From the NCBI GenBank assembly GCA_041743835.1, contig JBGTLW010000279.1, positions 1 to 5,461 of the forward strand: DNA of 5,461 nt, in the 5' to 3' direction. A program made the translations under genes and the position numbers. Below, in pieces: positions 1-4,627 of the stretch. Numbering within the stretch: the first letter of the stretch is position 1; every line of letters begins with the position of its first letter. The notes beneath the pieces were generated by a model. It was not told where the DNA came from, made no database searches, and worked only from the letters and a program-made list of their open reading frames with translations. Source of the stretch: JBGTLW01 sp041743835 (GTDB lineage Bacteria; Planctomycetota; Phycisphaerae; Phycisphaerales; Phycisphaeraceae).

Positions 1-174
1 TCCCAAGGCGCCGGAACCCGCGAACAGGTCGAGCACGCGCGCGCCTCGGAGGGCATCCGCGTGGACGAGGCGACTGAATAGGGCCTCGCGCACGCGATCG
101 GTGGTGGGGCGGGTGCCCATTGCGGGCACGGCAATGCGCCTACCCCCATAGGTTCCGGCAATGATGCGCGTCAT
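1..174 (-). CDS. rsmD: 16S rRNA (guanine(966)-N(2))-methyltransferase RsmD, N-terminal part
   Basis: Only the first 58 codons are present; the gene continues past the left edge. RsmD uses S-adenosylmethionine to methylate N2 of G966 in 16S rRNA of the small ribosomal subunit. The start ATG (172-174 on the plus strand) opens a protein beginning MTRIIAGTYGGRRI. It has the family's conserved TRPTTDRVREALF block at residues 21-33, which lies ahead of the methyltransferase core. The SAM-binding motif I, VLDLFAGSGALG, is at 47-58, exactly at the window edge. The catalytic (N/D)PPY motif would lie outside. It is divergent from the acyltransferase gene, with 79 bases between starts. No Shine-Dalgarno sequence precedes the ATG. 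Instead a TACGCT hexamer sits six bases upstream, suggesting a leaderless transcript. In many actinobacteria coaD follows rsmD, but that region is not visible here. Confidence 0.93.
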   Translation of the reverse strand, partial: MTRIIAGTYGGRRIAVPAMGTRPTTDRVREALFSRLVHADALRGARVLDLFAGSGALG

Positions 175-180
175 GGCACC

Positions 181-186
181 AGCGTA
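181..186 (-). promoter_or_regulatory. Candidate -10 element of leaderless rsmD promoter
   Basis: Read on the minus strand, TACGCT fits the actinobacterial TANNNT -10 pattern. It is separated from the rsmD ATG by six bases (GGTGCC), which would put the transcription start at or next to the A of the ATG. No purine-rich ribosome-binding site precedes the ATG. I see no well-spaced -35: a TCGACA at 208-213 on the minus strand is too far, with a 21-base spacer. The call rests on position and pattern only. Confidence 0.45.
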
Positions 187-214
187 GACGCGTGTCTTGC
201 CTCGGCATGTCGAC

Positions 215-220
215 TATGGT
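215..220 (+). promoter_or_regulatory. Weak candidate -10 element for the acyltransferase gene
   Basis: TATGGT fits TANNNT and lies 33 bases before the ATG at 254, leaving room for a short leader containing the GAGGGA ribosome-binding site. There is no recognisable -35 at the right distance. If this is the promoter, the upstream in-frame TTG at 197 cannot be the start codon. Confidence 0.25.
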
Positions 221-253
221 GAAGCGAAAAGTGACCAGCGACGAGGGACCGAC

Positions 254-1399
254 ATGACAACGAACGCGGACCTTGCGTGGCCGCAGCGCAGGATCCTCGC
301 GCTCGATGGCGTCCGTGCCGTCGCGGTGTCGGGCGTGCTCTTCGCTCACCTGGGATACCCCATCTTCAATGGGGCGGGCAACCTTGGCGTGTTCGCGTTT
401 TTCACTATCTCTGGGTTCATCATCACCCATCTGCTGATCGGCGAGTACGAGCGCACCGGAGGCATCAGTCTTCGCCGCTTCTGGATGAGGCGCGCGGCTC
501 GACTGCTGCCTCCCGTAGCCGTCCTGGTGATCGGTGTCTCCGTGGCGCGCAAGATTGCTTATGGAACAGCATGGTCGGACTCTCTTGGCCAAGCGGTGCC
601 CACCTTGCTCTACTACGCCAACTGGGTGCGAGTGTGGGGTCATCTCGCCGACAAGCCATCGCGGTTGGGCGTTTACGCGCACACGTGGTCCTTGGCGGTG
701 GAAGAGCAGTTCTACATTGTGTGGCCGCTGATTCTCGTGGGGTTGTTCGCGTTGGCACTCGCCACCAAGCGCGCGTGGATGCTCGTGGCGGTGCTGGGCC
801 TATGTGCGGCATCGGCAGCAGTCCGGCCGTTGGGCTTCAACACTGAGCTGACGTACCGGTCCTCGGAGGCCCTCTATAACCGCACCGACGCGATGGCGGA
901 ACTCTTGCTCGCGGGAGCGTGTGTCGCGGTGCTTGCATGGATGCACCGCTCCGGCGAATTGCGCTGGCAGGCACGCTCGCCGATGCTCGGGTTGGGAGCC
1001 CTTGCGGTGATCGCGACCGCGTTCCTGCTACTTCCTGACTACGACCAACCCCAAGCCATGTTTGCCTTCTGGACCGTGGGAATCACTGTGATCGCGTGGG
1101 CGAATGCGGCCCTGTGTTGGCACTTCCTGCAGGTGCCCAGCTCGTGGTTGAGTCGCGCGTTCTCATTGCCTCCGCTGGTAGCAATGGGGAGGATCTCCTA
1201 CGGCGTGTACCTCTACCACTACCCCATTTACAGGTTGGTACGCCCGGAGTTGCCGCTGCCGTGGTGGGCCGCTGACGCGATGACCTTTGCTTTAAGCATC
1301 GGCGTGGCGGCGCTCAGTTGGAAACTGCTTGAAGAACCCGTGATCCGCTGGGCTCGACGCCGTAACGCGAAGCGCGAGCGACTGATGGTAGCTGCATAG
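254..1399 (+). CDS. Acyltransferase 3 family integral membrane protein (OafA/YrhL-like)
   Basis: Predicted 381-residue membrane protein of the acyltransferase-3 family, whose members move acyl groups (often acetyl) onto cell-surface sugars, polysaccharides, peptidoglycan or small molecules. Visible family marks: LDGVRAVAV at residues 17-25 followed by the conserved His32 (FAHLGYP); FFTISGF at 49-55 (family FFxxSGF); an Arg-rich loop RRFWMRRAARLLPP near 76-89; HTWSLAVEEQFY at 143-154; MGRISYGVYLYHYP at 311-324; and a C-terminal LLEEP near 361-365. About nine or ten hydrophobic segments alternate with Arg-rich loops, as expected for the family. There is no C-terminal SGNH esterase domain, so it is the single-domain form. 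I chose the ATG at 254 because GAGGGA ends five to six bases upstream and the LDG motif then falls near the N-terminus; an in-frame TTG at 197 would add 19 polar residues. The acceptor substrate cannot be told from sequence, and no glycan gene cluster is visible beside it. Confidence 0.92.
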   Translation: MTTNADLAWPQRRILALDGVRAVAVSGVLFAHLGYPIFNGAGNLGVFAFFTISGFIITHLLIGEYERTGGISLRRFWMRRAARLLPPVAVLVIGVSVARKIAYGTAWSDSLGQAVPTLLYYANWVRVWGHLADKPSRLGVYAHTWSLAVEEQFYIVWPLILVGLFALALATKRAWMLVAVLGLCAASAAVRPLGFNTELTYRSSEALYNRTDAMAELLLAGACVAVLAWMHRSGELRWQARSPMLGLGALAVIATAFLLLPDYDQPQAMFAFWTVGITVIAWANAALCWHFLQVPSSWLSRAFSLPPLVAMGRISYGVYLYHYPIYRLVRPELPLPWWAADAMTFALSIGVAALSWKLLEEPVIRWARRRNAKRERLMVAA

Positions 1400-1414
1400 C
1401 GCCTGAGTCGTGCC

Positions 1415-1456
1415 ACCGGGGTGTGTCAATCAACCTGCTCGCAAGCCGGTCACCAG
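1415..1456 (+). repeat. Imperfect 42-base direct repeat, copy 1
   Basis: Matches copy 2 (1727-1768) at 29 of 42 positions without gaps, including an identical 13-base core CGGGGTGTGTCAA (1417-1429) and a shared CGCAA and ACCAG further on. It begins 16 bases after the acyltransferase stop codon. The TGTCAA inside (1424-1429) matches the first bases of the IS21 left terminus at 1772, so it may be a relic transposon end. Confidence 0.65.
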
Positions 1457-1554
1457 CACACATCAGTCCGGACCCGAACTCACCGCCACATGGCACGGGT
1501 CAGGTCAGCAAAGAGATCTGAGAATCATGTGGCCCGCGGGTCTGTTAGTGCCTC

Positions 1555-1610
1555 CTAGCAGTGCGTGTGTGCCCAGTGCGGGCATGATATGGGCACTCAG
1601 GCACTGCGAG
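1555..1610. repeat. Inverted repeat 1 (nested hairpin)
   Basis: The arms CTAGCAGTGC (1555-1564) and GCACTGCGAG (1601-1610) are complementary at 9 of 10 positions. Within the loop a second stem forms between AGTGC (1575-1579) and GCACT (1593-1597). There is no T-run after it. It abuts the next inverted repeat, sharing bases 1609-1610. Confidence 0.5.
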
Positions 1611-1649
1611 AAAGCACGCGGGAGGTCGTGGTCGCCACCTGTGCTTTCT
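1609..1649. repeat. Inverted repeat 2 (9-bp stem)
   Basis: AGAAAGCAC (1609-1617) and GTGCTTTCT (1641-1649) are perfect complements. The interior can form a small GTGG/CCAC stem (1628-1631 with 1635-1638) around a three-base loop. It shares its outer two bases on each side with the neighbouring inverted repeats, giving a head-to-tail chain of hairpins. Confidence 0.55.
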
Positions 1650-1702
1650 ATGGTGCGTTGAGCGCACGCTAAGCACGCATCGGAGCACTCAACGCACCAT
1701 AG
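1648..1702. repeat. Inverted repeat 3 (perfect 15-bp stem)
   Basis: CTATGGTGCGTTGAG (1648-1662) and CTCAACGCACCATAG (1688-1702) are perfect complements separated by 25 bases. The left arm can instead pair locally, with GTGCG (1653-1657) against CGCAC (1663-1667) around five bases, so two exclusive folds exist. No T-run follows on either strand, which argues against a standard terminator. As DNA it could be a binding site or recombination hairpin; as RNA, a protective 3' structure. Confidence 0.75.
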
Positions 1703-1726
1703 GGTGAGCAGCGCCAGCGGTAGCCC

Positions 1727-1768
1727 AGCGGGGTGTGTCAACCACACCCACCGCAAACCAACTACCAG
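1727..1768 (+). repeat. Imperfect 42-base direct repeat, copy 2
   Basis: Second copy of the repeat at 1415-1456, ending three bases before the IS21 left end. It contains its own short hairpin, GGGTGTG (1731-1737) with CACACCC (1743-1749), which is absent from copy 1. Its TGTCAA (1736-1741) points the same way as the IS terminus at 1772. Confidence 0.65.
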
Positions 1769-1771
1769 GGA

Positions 1772-1824
1772 TGTCAACGCTCGCCTAGAAGTAGTCCAGT
1801 TGTGCTCTTCGAAAAGTAGTCCAC
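1772..1824 (+). repeat. IS21 left terminal inverted repeat (istB side)
   Basis: Starts TGTCAACGCTC and has GTAGTCC at 1791-1797 and again at 1816-1822, a 25-base period. The segments after the two copies are also alike (AGTTGTG and ACTTGTG). It ends 10 bases before the istB stop codon. These are probable IstA binding sites. Confidence 0.85.
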
Positions 1825-1833
1825 TTGTGGTTT

Positions 1834-2622
1834 CTATTCTGCCGTGTTCTCGGCCCGGGCGGATGGCAAGGTCGTGATCCCGGTGTTTTTGAGGCGGTAG
1901 CTGGCTCCTTTGAGGGTGATGACGTCGGCGTGGTGGACGATGCGGTCGATCATGGCCGCGGCGACGGCGTGGTCGCCGAAGACGTCTCCCCAGCGGGCGA
2001 ACGGGAGGTTCGACGTCAAGATCAGGGAAGCGTGTTCGTATCTGGAGGATACGAGTTGGAAGAACAGGTTCGCGGCGTCTTGGTCGAAGGGGATGTAGCC
2101 GACTTCGTCGACGATGATGAGCCCGTATCGGCGCAGTCGAGTGATCTCGTTGGCCAAGCGCCCCGAGTGGTGGGCGTCTTGGAGGCGCGTCACCCATTGG
2201 GTTGCGGTGGCGAACAAGACGCGGTGACCGGTCTGGGCGGCTTTGATGCCCAATCCGATCGCGAGGTGAGTTTTCCCGGTTCCGGGGGGACCCAACAAGA
2301 CCACGTTCGATGCTTCGGCGAGGAATGCCCCCGTGGCGAGATGGGCGATGGTGTCGCGTTTGACGCTGGGTTGATGCTCGAAAACGAAGTCCTCGAGGGA
2401 CTTGCGACCAGGGAAACCAGCTGCCCGGATGCGCAGGTCCGAGCCGGAAGCGTCCCGGGCGGACGCTTCCCTATCGAGCACCGCCGCCAAATACTCCTCG
2501 TGGGTCCATCCGCTCTCGCGGGCGGTATCGGCCAGACGGGATGCCGCCTCACGGACCCTGGGGGCCTTGAGCGCTCTGGCAAGGTAGTCGATCTGCTTCA
2601 GCGTGTCTGCGGCTGTGGTCAT
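1834..2622 (-). CDS. istB: IS21 transposition helper ATPase IstB
   Basis: A 262-residue AAA+ ATPase that helps the IstA transposase select and remodel target DNA. The N-terminal part (residues 1-70) is the IstB-specific helical region. The ATPase core has the Walker A motif GPPGTGKT at 111-118, Walker B LIIVDE at 168-173, a TSN sensor-type motif at 203-205 in LILTSNLPF, and the C-terminal MIDRIVHHADVI with Arg227. Length is normal for the family (about 250-265). I chose the ATG at 2622 because it shares its A with the istA stop (TGATG), and GAGG lies about seven bases upstream inside the istA end; the GTG one codon earlier is possible but too close to that site. The overlap implies translational coupling to istA. 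The frame is uninterrupted. Confidence 0.95.
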   Translation of the reverse strand: MTTAADTLKQIDYLARALKAPRVREAASRLADTARESGWTHEEYLAAVLDREASARDASGSDLRIRAAGFPGRKSLEDFVFEHQPSVKRDTIAHLATGAFLAEASNVVLLGPPGTGKTHLAIGLGIKAAQTGHRVLFATATQWVTRLQDAHHSGRLANEITRLRRYGLIIVDEVGYIPFDQDAANLFFQLVSSRYEHASLILTSNLPFARWGDVFGDHAVAAAMIDRIVHHADVITLKGASYRLKNTGITTLPSARAENTAE

Positions 2623-3851
2623 CACGCGACCTCACGGTCAGGAGCGAAGTCGACAGCGAAGGCGTGATCGTAGTCGGCAAGATCCCGCTCCAACCCCTGC
2701 TCAGGGTCCACGGCTGGCCGAGGTTCCTGGAAGCGCGCCCGCAAGACCGCAGCGGACCGCGTATGGGTGGGATCAGTGATCGTCGCCCCGGAACACCACA
2801 CCCGTTCATGTGTCGCGACCAGGCGTCCCTCCAGGCGAACCTGCACCCGGTGAAGGTCCGCGTGAATGTCTACGAATCGACCGATCGCGACAGGGTCAAC
2901 GGAGTAATCGTTGCCCAAGACCCGAACGTAGTAGTCCCGGGCCAAGCGAACCCTGGTCGCGAATCCCACCACCGGTGCCACCGGCGGCAGCGACAACATC
3001 GCGGCCCGGTCCTGCGCCACAAGCTCCGCCGGGATACCAGCGATCCGGCGAACCGTGCGAGCGTTCGCTAACGGCATCCACGCCACCAACTGGTCGTTGA
3101 AGTCCTGAGGTGACGTGAACGTTCGTCCCGGGAGGAACGACGTCTCCAAGAACTTGTTCGCCCGTTCGACAATGCCCTTGGATTCCGGGTCGAACGGTTT
3201 GAGTTGGACGACCCTCGCGGCCAACACGCCACAGAAACTGGCGACCCCATCGGCGAGGACCCCCCGACGCCCGATGCCAGCTTCGTTATCCCAGATCAGC
3301 CGCCGAGGAACGGCCTCCACCTGCCCCTGGAGCAGCGACCACATCCCAGCCAGCAGGTCCGATGTGGTGCGCGACGGGAGCATCAGTGCTGTGATGAAAC
3401 GTGAAAACGAGGGGACCACCACCAGCACTGGTGGTGAGCCAAACTGTCCATGCCCGAGGGGAATCTTCACCGGAGGGAACCACAAGTCACACTGCGCCTG
3501 GTCCCCGACCCGATACGTGATCCGGTCCGCGGGGTCCTTCCTCGCATACTCCGGTCGGATCAACGCGACCCGCTTACGGAACCACGACGGCGACCCCGAC
3601 CACCCCACCCGTTCCGCCAGCACCGTCGCCGGCATCGATGGCGTGAGCATCAACAGGTGTCGCACCTGCGACTCAAACGCGTCGAACGCGGACGGCACTG
3701 CTGGCCGCTCATACTTCGGTGGGCCCACCGCGTTCACCGCTCGTGCCACGGTCACCCGTGCCAGTCCCAACTGCTTCGCAATCGCCCGAACCGACATGCC
3801 CTCAGACTCGTGGAGATGCCGAACTTCTGCCCAATCCATCACTGTGATCAC
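2622..3851 (-). CDS. istA: IS21 family DDE transposase IstA
   Basis: A 409-residue transposase/integrase that cuts and joins the IS ends. Residues about 19-39 (MSVRAIAKQLGLARVTVARAV) form a helix-turn-helix for binding the terminal repeats. The integrase catalytic core follows, with Asp122 (QCDLWFPP), Asp188 (LIWDNE) and Glu229 (GIVERAN); the 41-residue gap between the last two suits a retroviral-type DDE fold. A C-terminal DNA-binding region contains NDYSVDP at 314-320. Length matches IS21 transposases. The longest reading starts with GTG at 3851, and an in-frame ATG at 3839 (MDWAEVRHLH) is a fair alternative; neither has a strong ribosome-binding site. It stops with TGA overlapping the istB ATG by one base. 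Similar proteins are common in actinobacterial genomes. The frame is intact with all three acidic residues, so it is probably functional. Confidence 0.95.
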   Translation of the reverse strand: MITVMDWAEVRHLHESEGMSVRAIAKQLGLARVTVARAVNAVGPPKYERPAVPSAFDAFESQVRHLLMLTPSMPATVLAERVGWSGSPSWFRKRVALIRPEYARKDPADRITYRVGDQAQCDLWFPPVKIPLGHGQFGSPPVLVVVPSFSRFITALMLPSRTTSDLLAGMWSLLQGQVEAVPRRLIWDNEAGIGRRGVLADGVASFCGVLAARVVQLKPFDPESKGIVERANKFLETSFLPGRTFTSPQDFNDQLVAWMPLANARTVRRIAGIPAELVAQDRAAMLSLPPVAPVVGFATRVRLARDYYVRVLGNDYSVDPVAIGRFVDIHADLHRVQVRLEGRLVATHERVWCSGATITDPTHTRSAAVLRARFQEPRPAVDPEQGLERDLADYDHAFAVDFAPDREVA

Positions 3852-3869
3852 CCATCCAATCGTGGTCGG

Positions 3870-3922
3870 GTGGACTACTTTTCGGCGAGCGAAACCGGAC
3901 TACATTTCAGAGAGCGTCGACA
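3870..3922 (-). repeat. IS21 right terminal inverted repeat (istA side)
   Basis: Read on the minus strand it starts TGTCGACGCTC and has GTAGTCC blocks at 3897-3903 and 3872-3878, again 25 bases apart, mirroring the left terminus. It matches the left end at 42 of 53 positions. A second TGTCAACG lies 19 bases further out (3934-3941, minus strand), so the outermost end is slightly ambiguous. The istA promoter is probably within or near this repeat, but I cannot identify its hexamers. Confidence 0.85.
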
Positions 3923-4100
3923 CCCTCAACTCACGTTGACAGACATAGGAGCATCATGCGCGCGGCGGCCCCTCGCATCCGGGGAATACGCGCCGAAAGC
4001 CGCGCCTGGGGACATCAGCGCCACAACCGAACGGGCGACCAGCCCAGTTACCTGTCGCTCGCAACACACCAGCGGCCCGCACGCTCGGAACTCGCCTCGC

Positions 4101-4106
4101 TAGAGT
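4101..4106 (+). promoter_or_regulatory. Candidate -10 element for the VOC gene
   Basis: TAGAGT fits the TANNNT pattern and would start a transcript near 4113, leaving a leader of about 33 bases that includes the GGGGGA ribosome-binding site at 4132-4137. There is no recognisable -35. It lies outside the IS element, so VOC expression need not depend on the insertion. Confidence 0.3.
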
Positions 4107-4145
4107 GGAACTCCAACGACCTATCACCCTTGGGGGACATCGCCG

Positions 4146-4565
4146 ATGACGCACGCCAGCTACGACACCGAGCACTCCACCCCGCACGGCTTCGACGTGC
4201 ACCACATCCAGCTGGCCGCCCCACCCGGAAGCGAGCCGGAGTCCCGCGCCTTTTGGGTCGACCAGCTGGGTTTCCTCGAACTCGAAAAGCCGCCCGCACT
4301 CCAAGCCCGTGGCGGGATCTGGGTGCGCGCCGACAACCTTGAGATCCACATCGGCATCGAGGCAGACTTCCGCCCAGCCAAGAAGGCCCACCCCGGAATC
4401 GTCGTCCACCAGATCGACGTCCTTGCACAACGCTTCGCGGAAGCGGGCATCACCCCGGCCTGGGATGACGACTCTCCCGGACGCCGCCGCTTTTACGTCG
4501 TCGACAACGTCGGTAATCGCATCGAGTTCCTCGAAGCAGTACTCCCGGGCCCGCCCGCTTGGTAG
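4146..4565 (+). CDS. VOC superfamily (glyoxalase/dioxygenase-like) protein
   Basis: A 139-residue single-domain protein of the vicinal-oxygen-chelate superfamily (glyoxalase I, bleomycin-resistance proteins, extradiol dioxygenases). Two beta-alpha-beta-beta-beta modules can be traced. The first starts FDVHHIQLA (16-24), has an R.FW...LGF helix-strand region near 34-43, and ends NLEIHIGIE (64-72). The second starts HPGIVVHQID (82-91) and ends RRFYVVDNVGNRIEFLE (114-130). Likely metal ligands are His20, His68, His82 or His88, and Glu127. Start choice: GGGGGA at 4132-4137, eight bases before the ATG, is a good ribosome-binding site, and the first module follows after a short polar tail. The substrate is unknown: candidates include methylglyoxal-type detoxification or an antibiotic-binding role, and sequence does not separate them. 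It lies 62 bases upstream of proS in the same direction, but proS seems to have its own promoter. Confidence 0.88.
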   Translation: MTHASYDTEHSTPHGFDVHHIQLAAPPGSEPESRAFWVDQLGFLELEKPPALQARGGIWVRADNLEIHIGIEADFRPAKKAHPGIVVHQIDVLAQRFAEAGITPAWDDDSPGRRRFYVVDNVGNRIEFLEAVLPGPPAW

Positions 4566-4615
4566 GCGGCCGACGCTGGCCTGGGTCAACAAGTCGACCA
4601 CACCCCCCACGCCAG

Positions 4616-4621
4616 TAGGCT
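4616..4621 (+). promoter_or_regulatory. -10 element of leaderless proS promoter
   Basis: TAGGCT fits TANNNT and is followed by exactly six bases (GTCCCC) and the proS ATG, so transcription should begin at the A of the start codon. A TCGACC at 4594-4599 agrees with TTGACA at four of six positions with a 16-base spacer. No ribosome-binding site precedes the ATG, as expected for a leaderless message. The spacing equals that before rsmD at the other end of the window. Confidence 0.55.
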
Positions 4622-4627
4622 GTCCCC

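Larger units (their letters stand above)
1400..1771. other. Gene-free repeat-rich stretch between acyltransferase and IS21 element
   Basis: No open frame here resembles a protein; frames entering from either side look like compositional shadows. The stretch contains two 42-base imperfect direct repeats (1415-1456 and 1727-1768) enclosing three consecutive inverted repeats (1555-1610, 1609-1649, 1648-1702). GTGC or its complement GCAC occurs 13 times between 1548 and 1697, far above chance. None of the hairpins is followed by a T-run on either strand, so a canonical intrinsic terminator is not supported. Possible identities are the remnant of an older mobile element, a miniature non-autonomous element, or a structured RNA. 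Sequence alone does not decide. Confidence 0.7.
1772..3922 (-). mobile_element. IS21-family insertion sequence, apparently complete (about 2.15 kb)
   Basis: The element carries istA (DDE transposase) and istB (AAA+ helper ATPase) in order on the minus strand, the standard IS21 layout. I set the ends by aligning the outer sequences. 1772-1824 and the reverse complement of 3870-3922 match at 42 of 53 positions without gaps. Both begin TGTC and both carry GTAGTCC starting at offsets 19 and 44. Repeated transposase-binding blocks in the terminal repeats and a 5'-TG end are typical of IS21. Both genes are intact, so mobility is plausible. IS21 elements usually make 4-8 bp target duplications, but the flanks (ending AGGGA on the left, starting CCCTC on the right) do not match directly. 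Either the duplication has decayed, a rearrangement occurred, or an end is slightly misplaced. Confidence 0.93.

Noticed and set aside
197..253. Upstream TTG start adding 19 residues to the acyltransferase
   Set aside because: The ATG at 254 has a well-placed GAGGGA and puts the LDG motif at the usual distance from the N-terminus; the TTG has no ribosome-binding site.
1658..1693. GTTGAGC and ACTCAAC inside inverted repeat 3, resembling integron attC core sites
   Set aside because: The order is GTTRRRY then RYYYAAC, the inside-out of an attC site, and no integrase or cassette structure is present.
1555..1702. Intrinsic terminator between the convergent acyltransferase and IS genes
   Set aside because: The hairpins exist but no T-run follows any of them on either strand, and the first lies more than 150 bases past the acyltransferase stop.
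1825..2667. Long plus-strand open frame (280 codons) opposite istB
   Set aside because: It lies entirely antisense to a clear IstB with Walker motifs and has no recognisable domain; high-GC DNA produces such shadows.
3115..3939. Long plus-strand open frame (274 codons) opposite the istA N-terminal part
   Set aside because: Antisense to the intact transposase, with low-complexity Arg/Ser/Thr-rich composition and no motifs.
3936..3964. Outward promoter made by TTGACA at 3936-3941 beside the right IS end
   Set aside because: The position 17 bases downstream is CGCGCG, with no -10-like hexamer at a workable distance.
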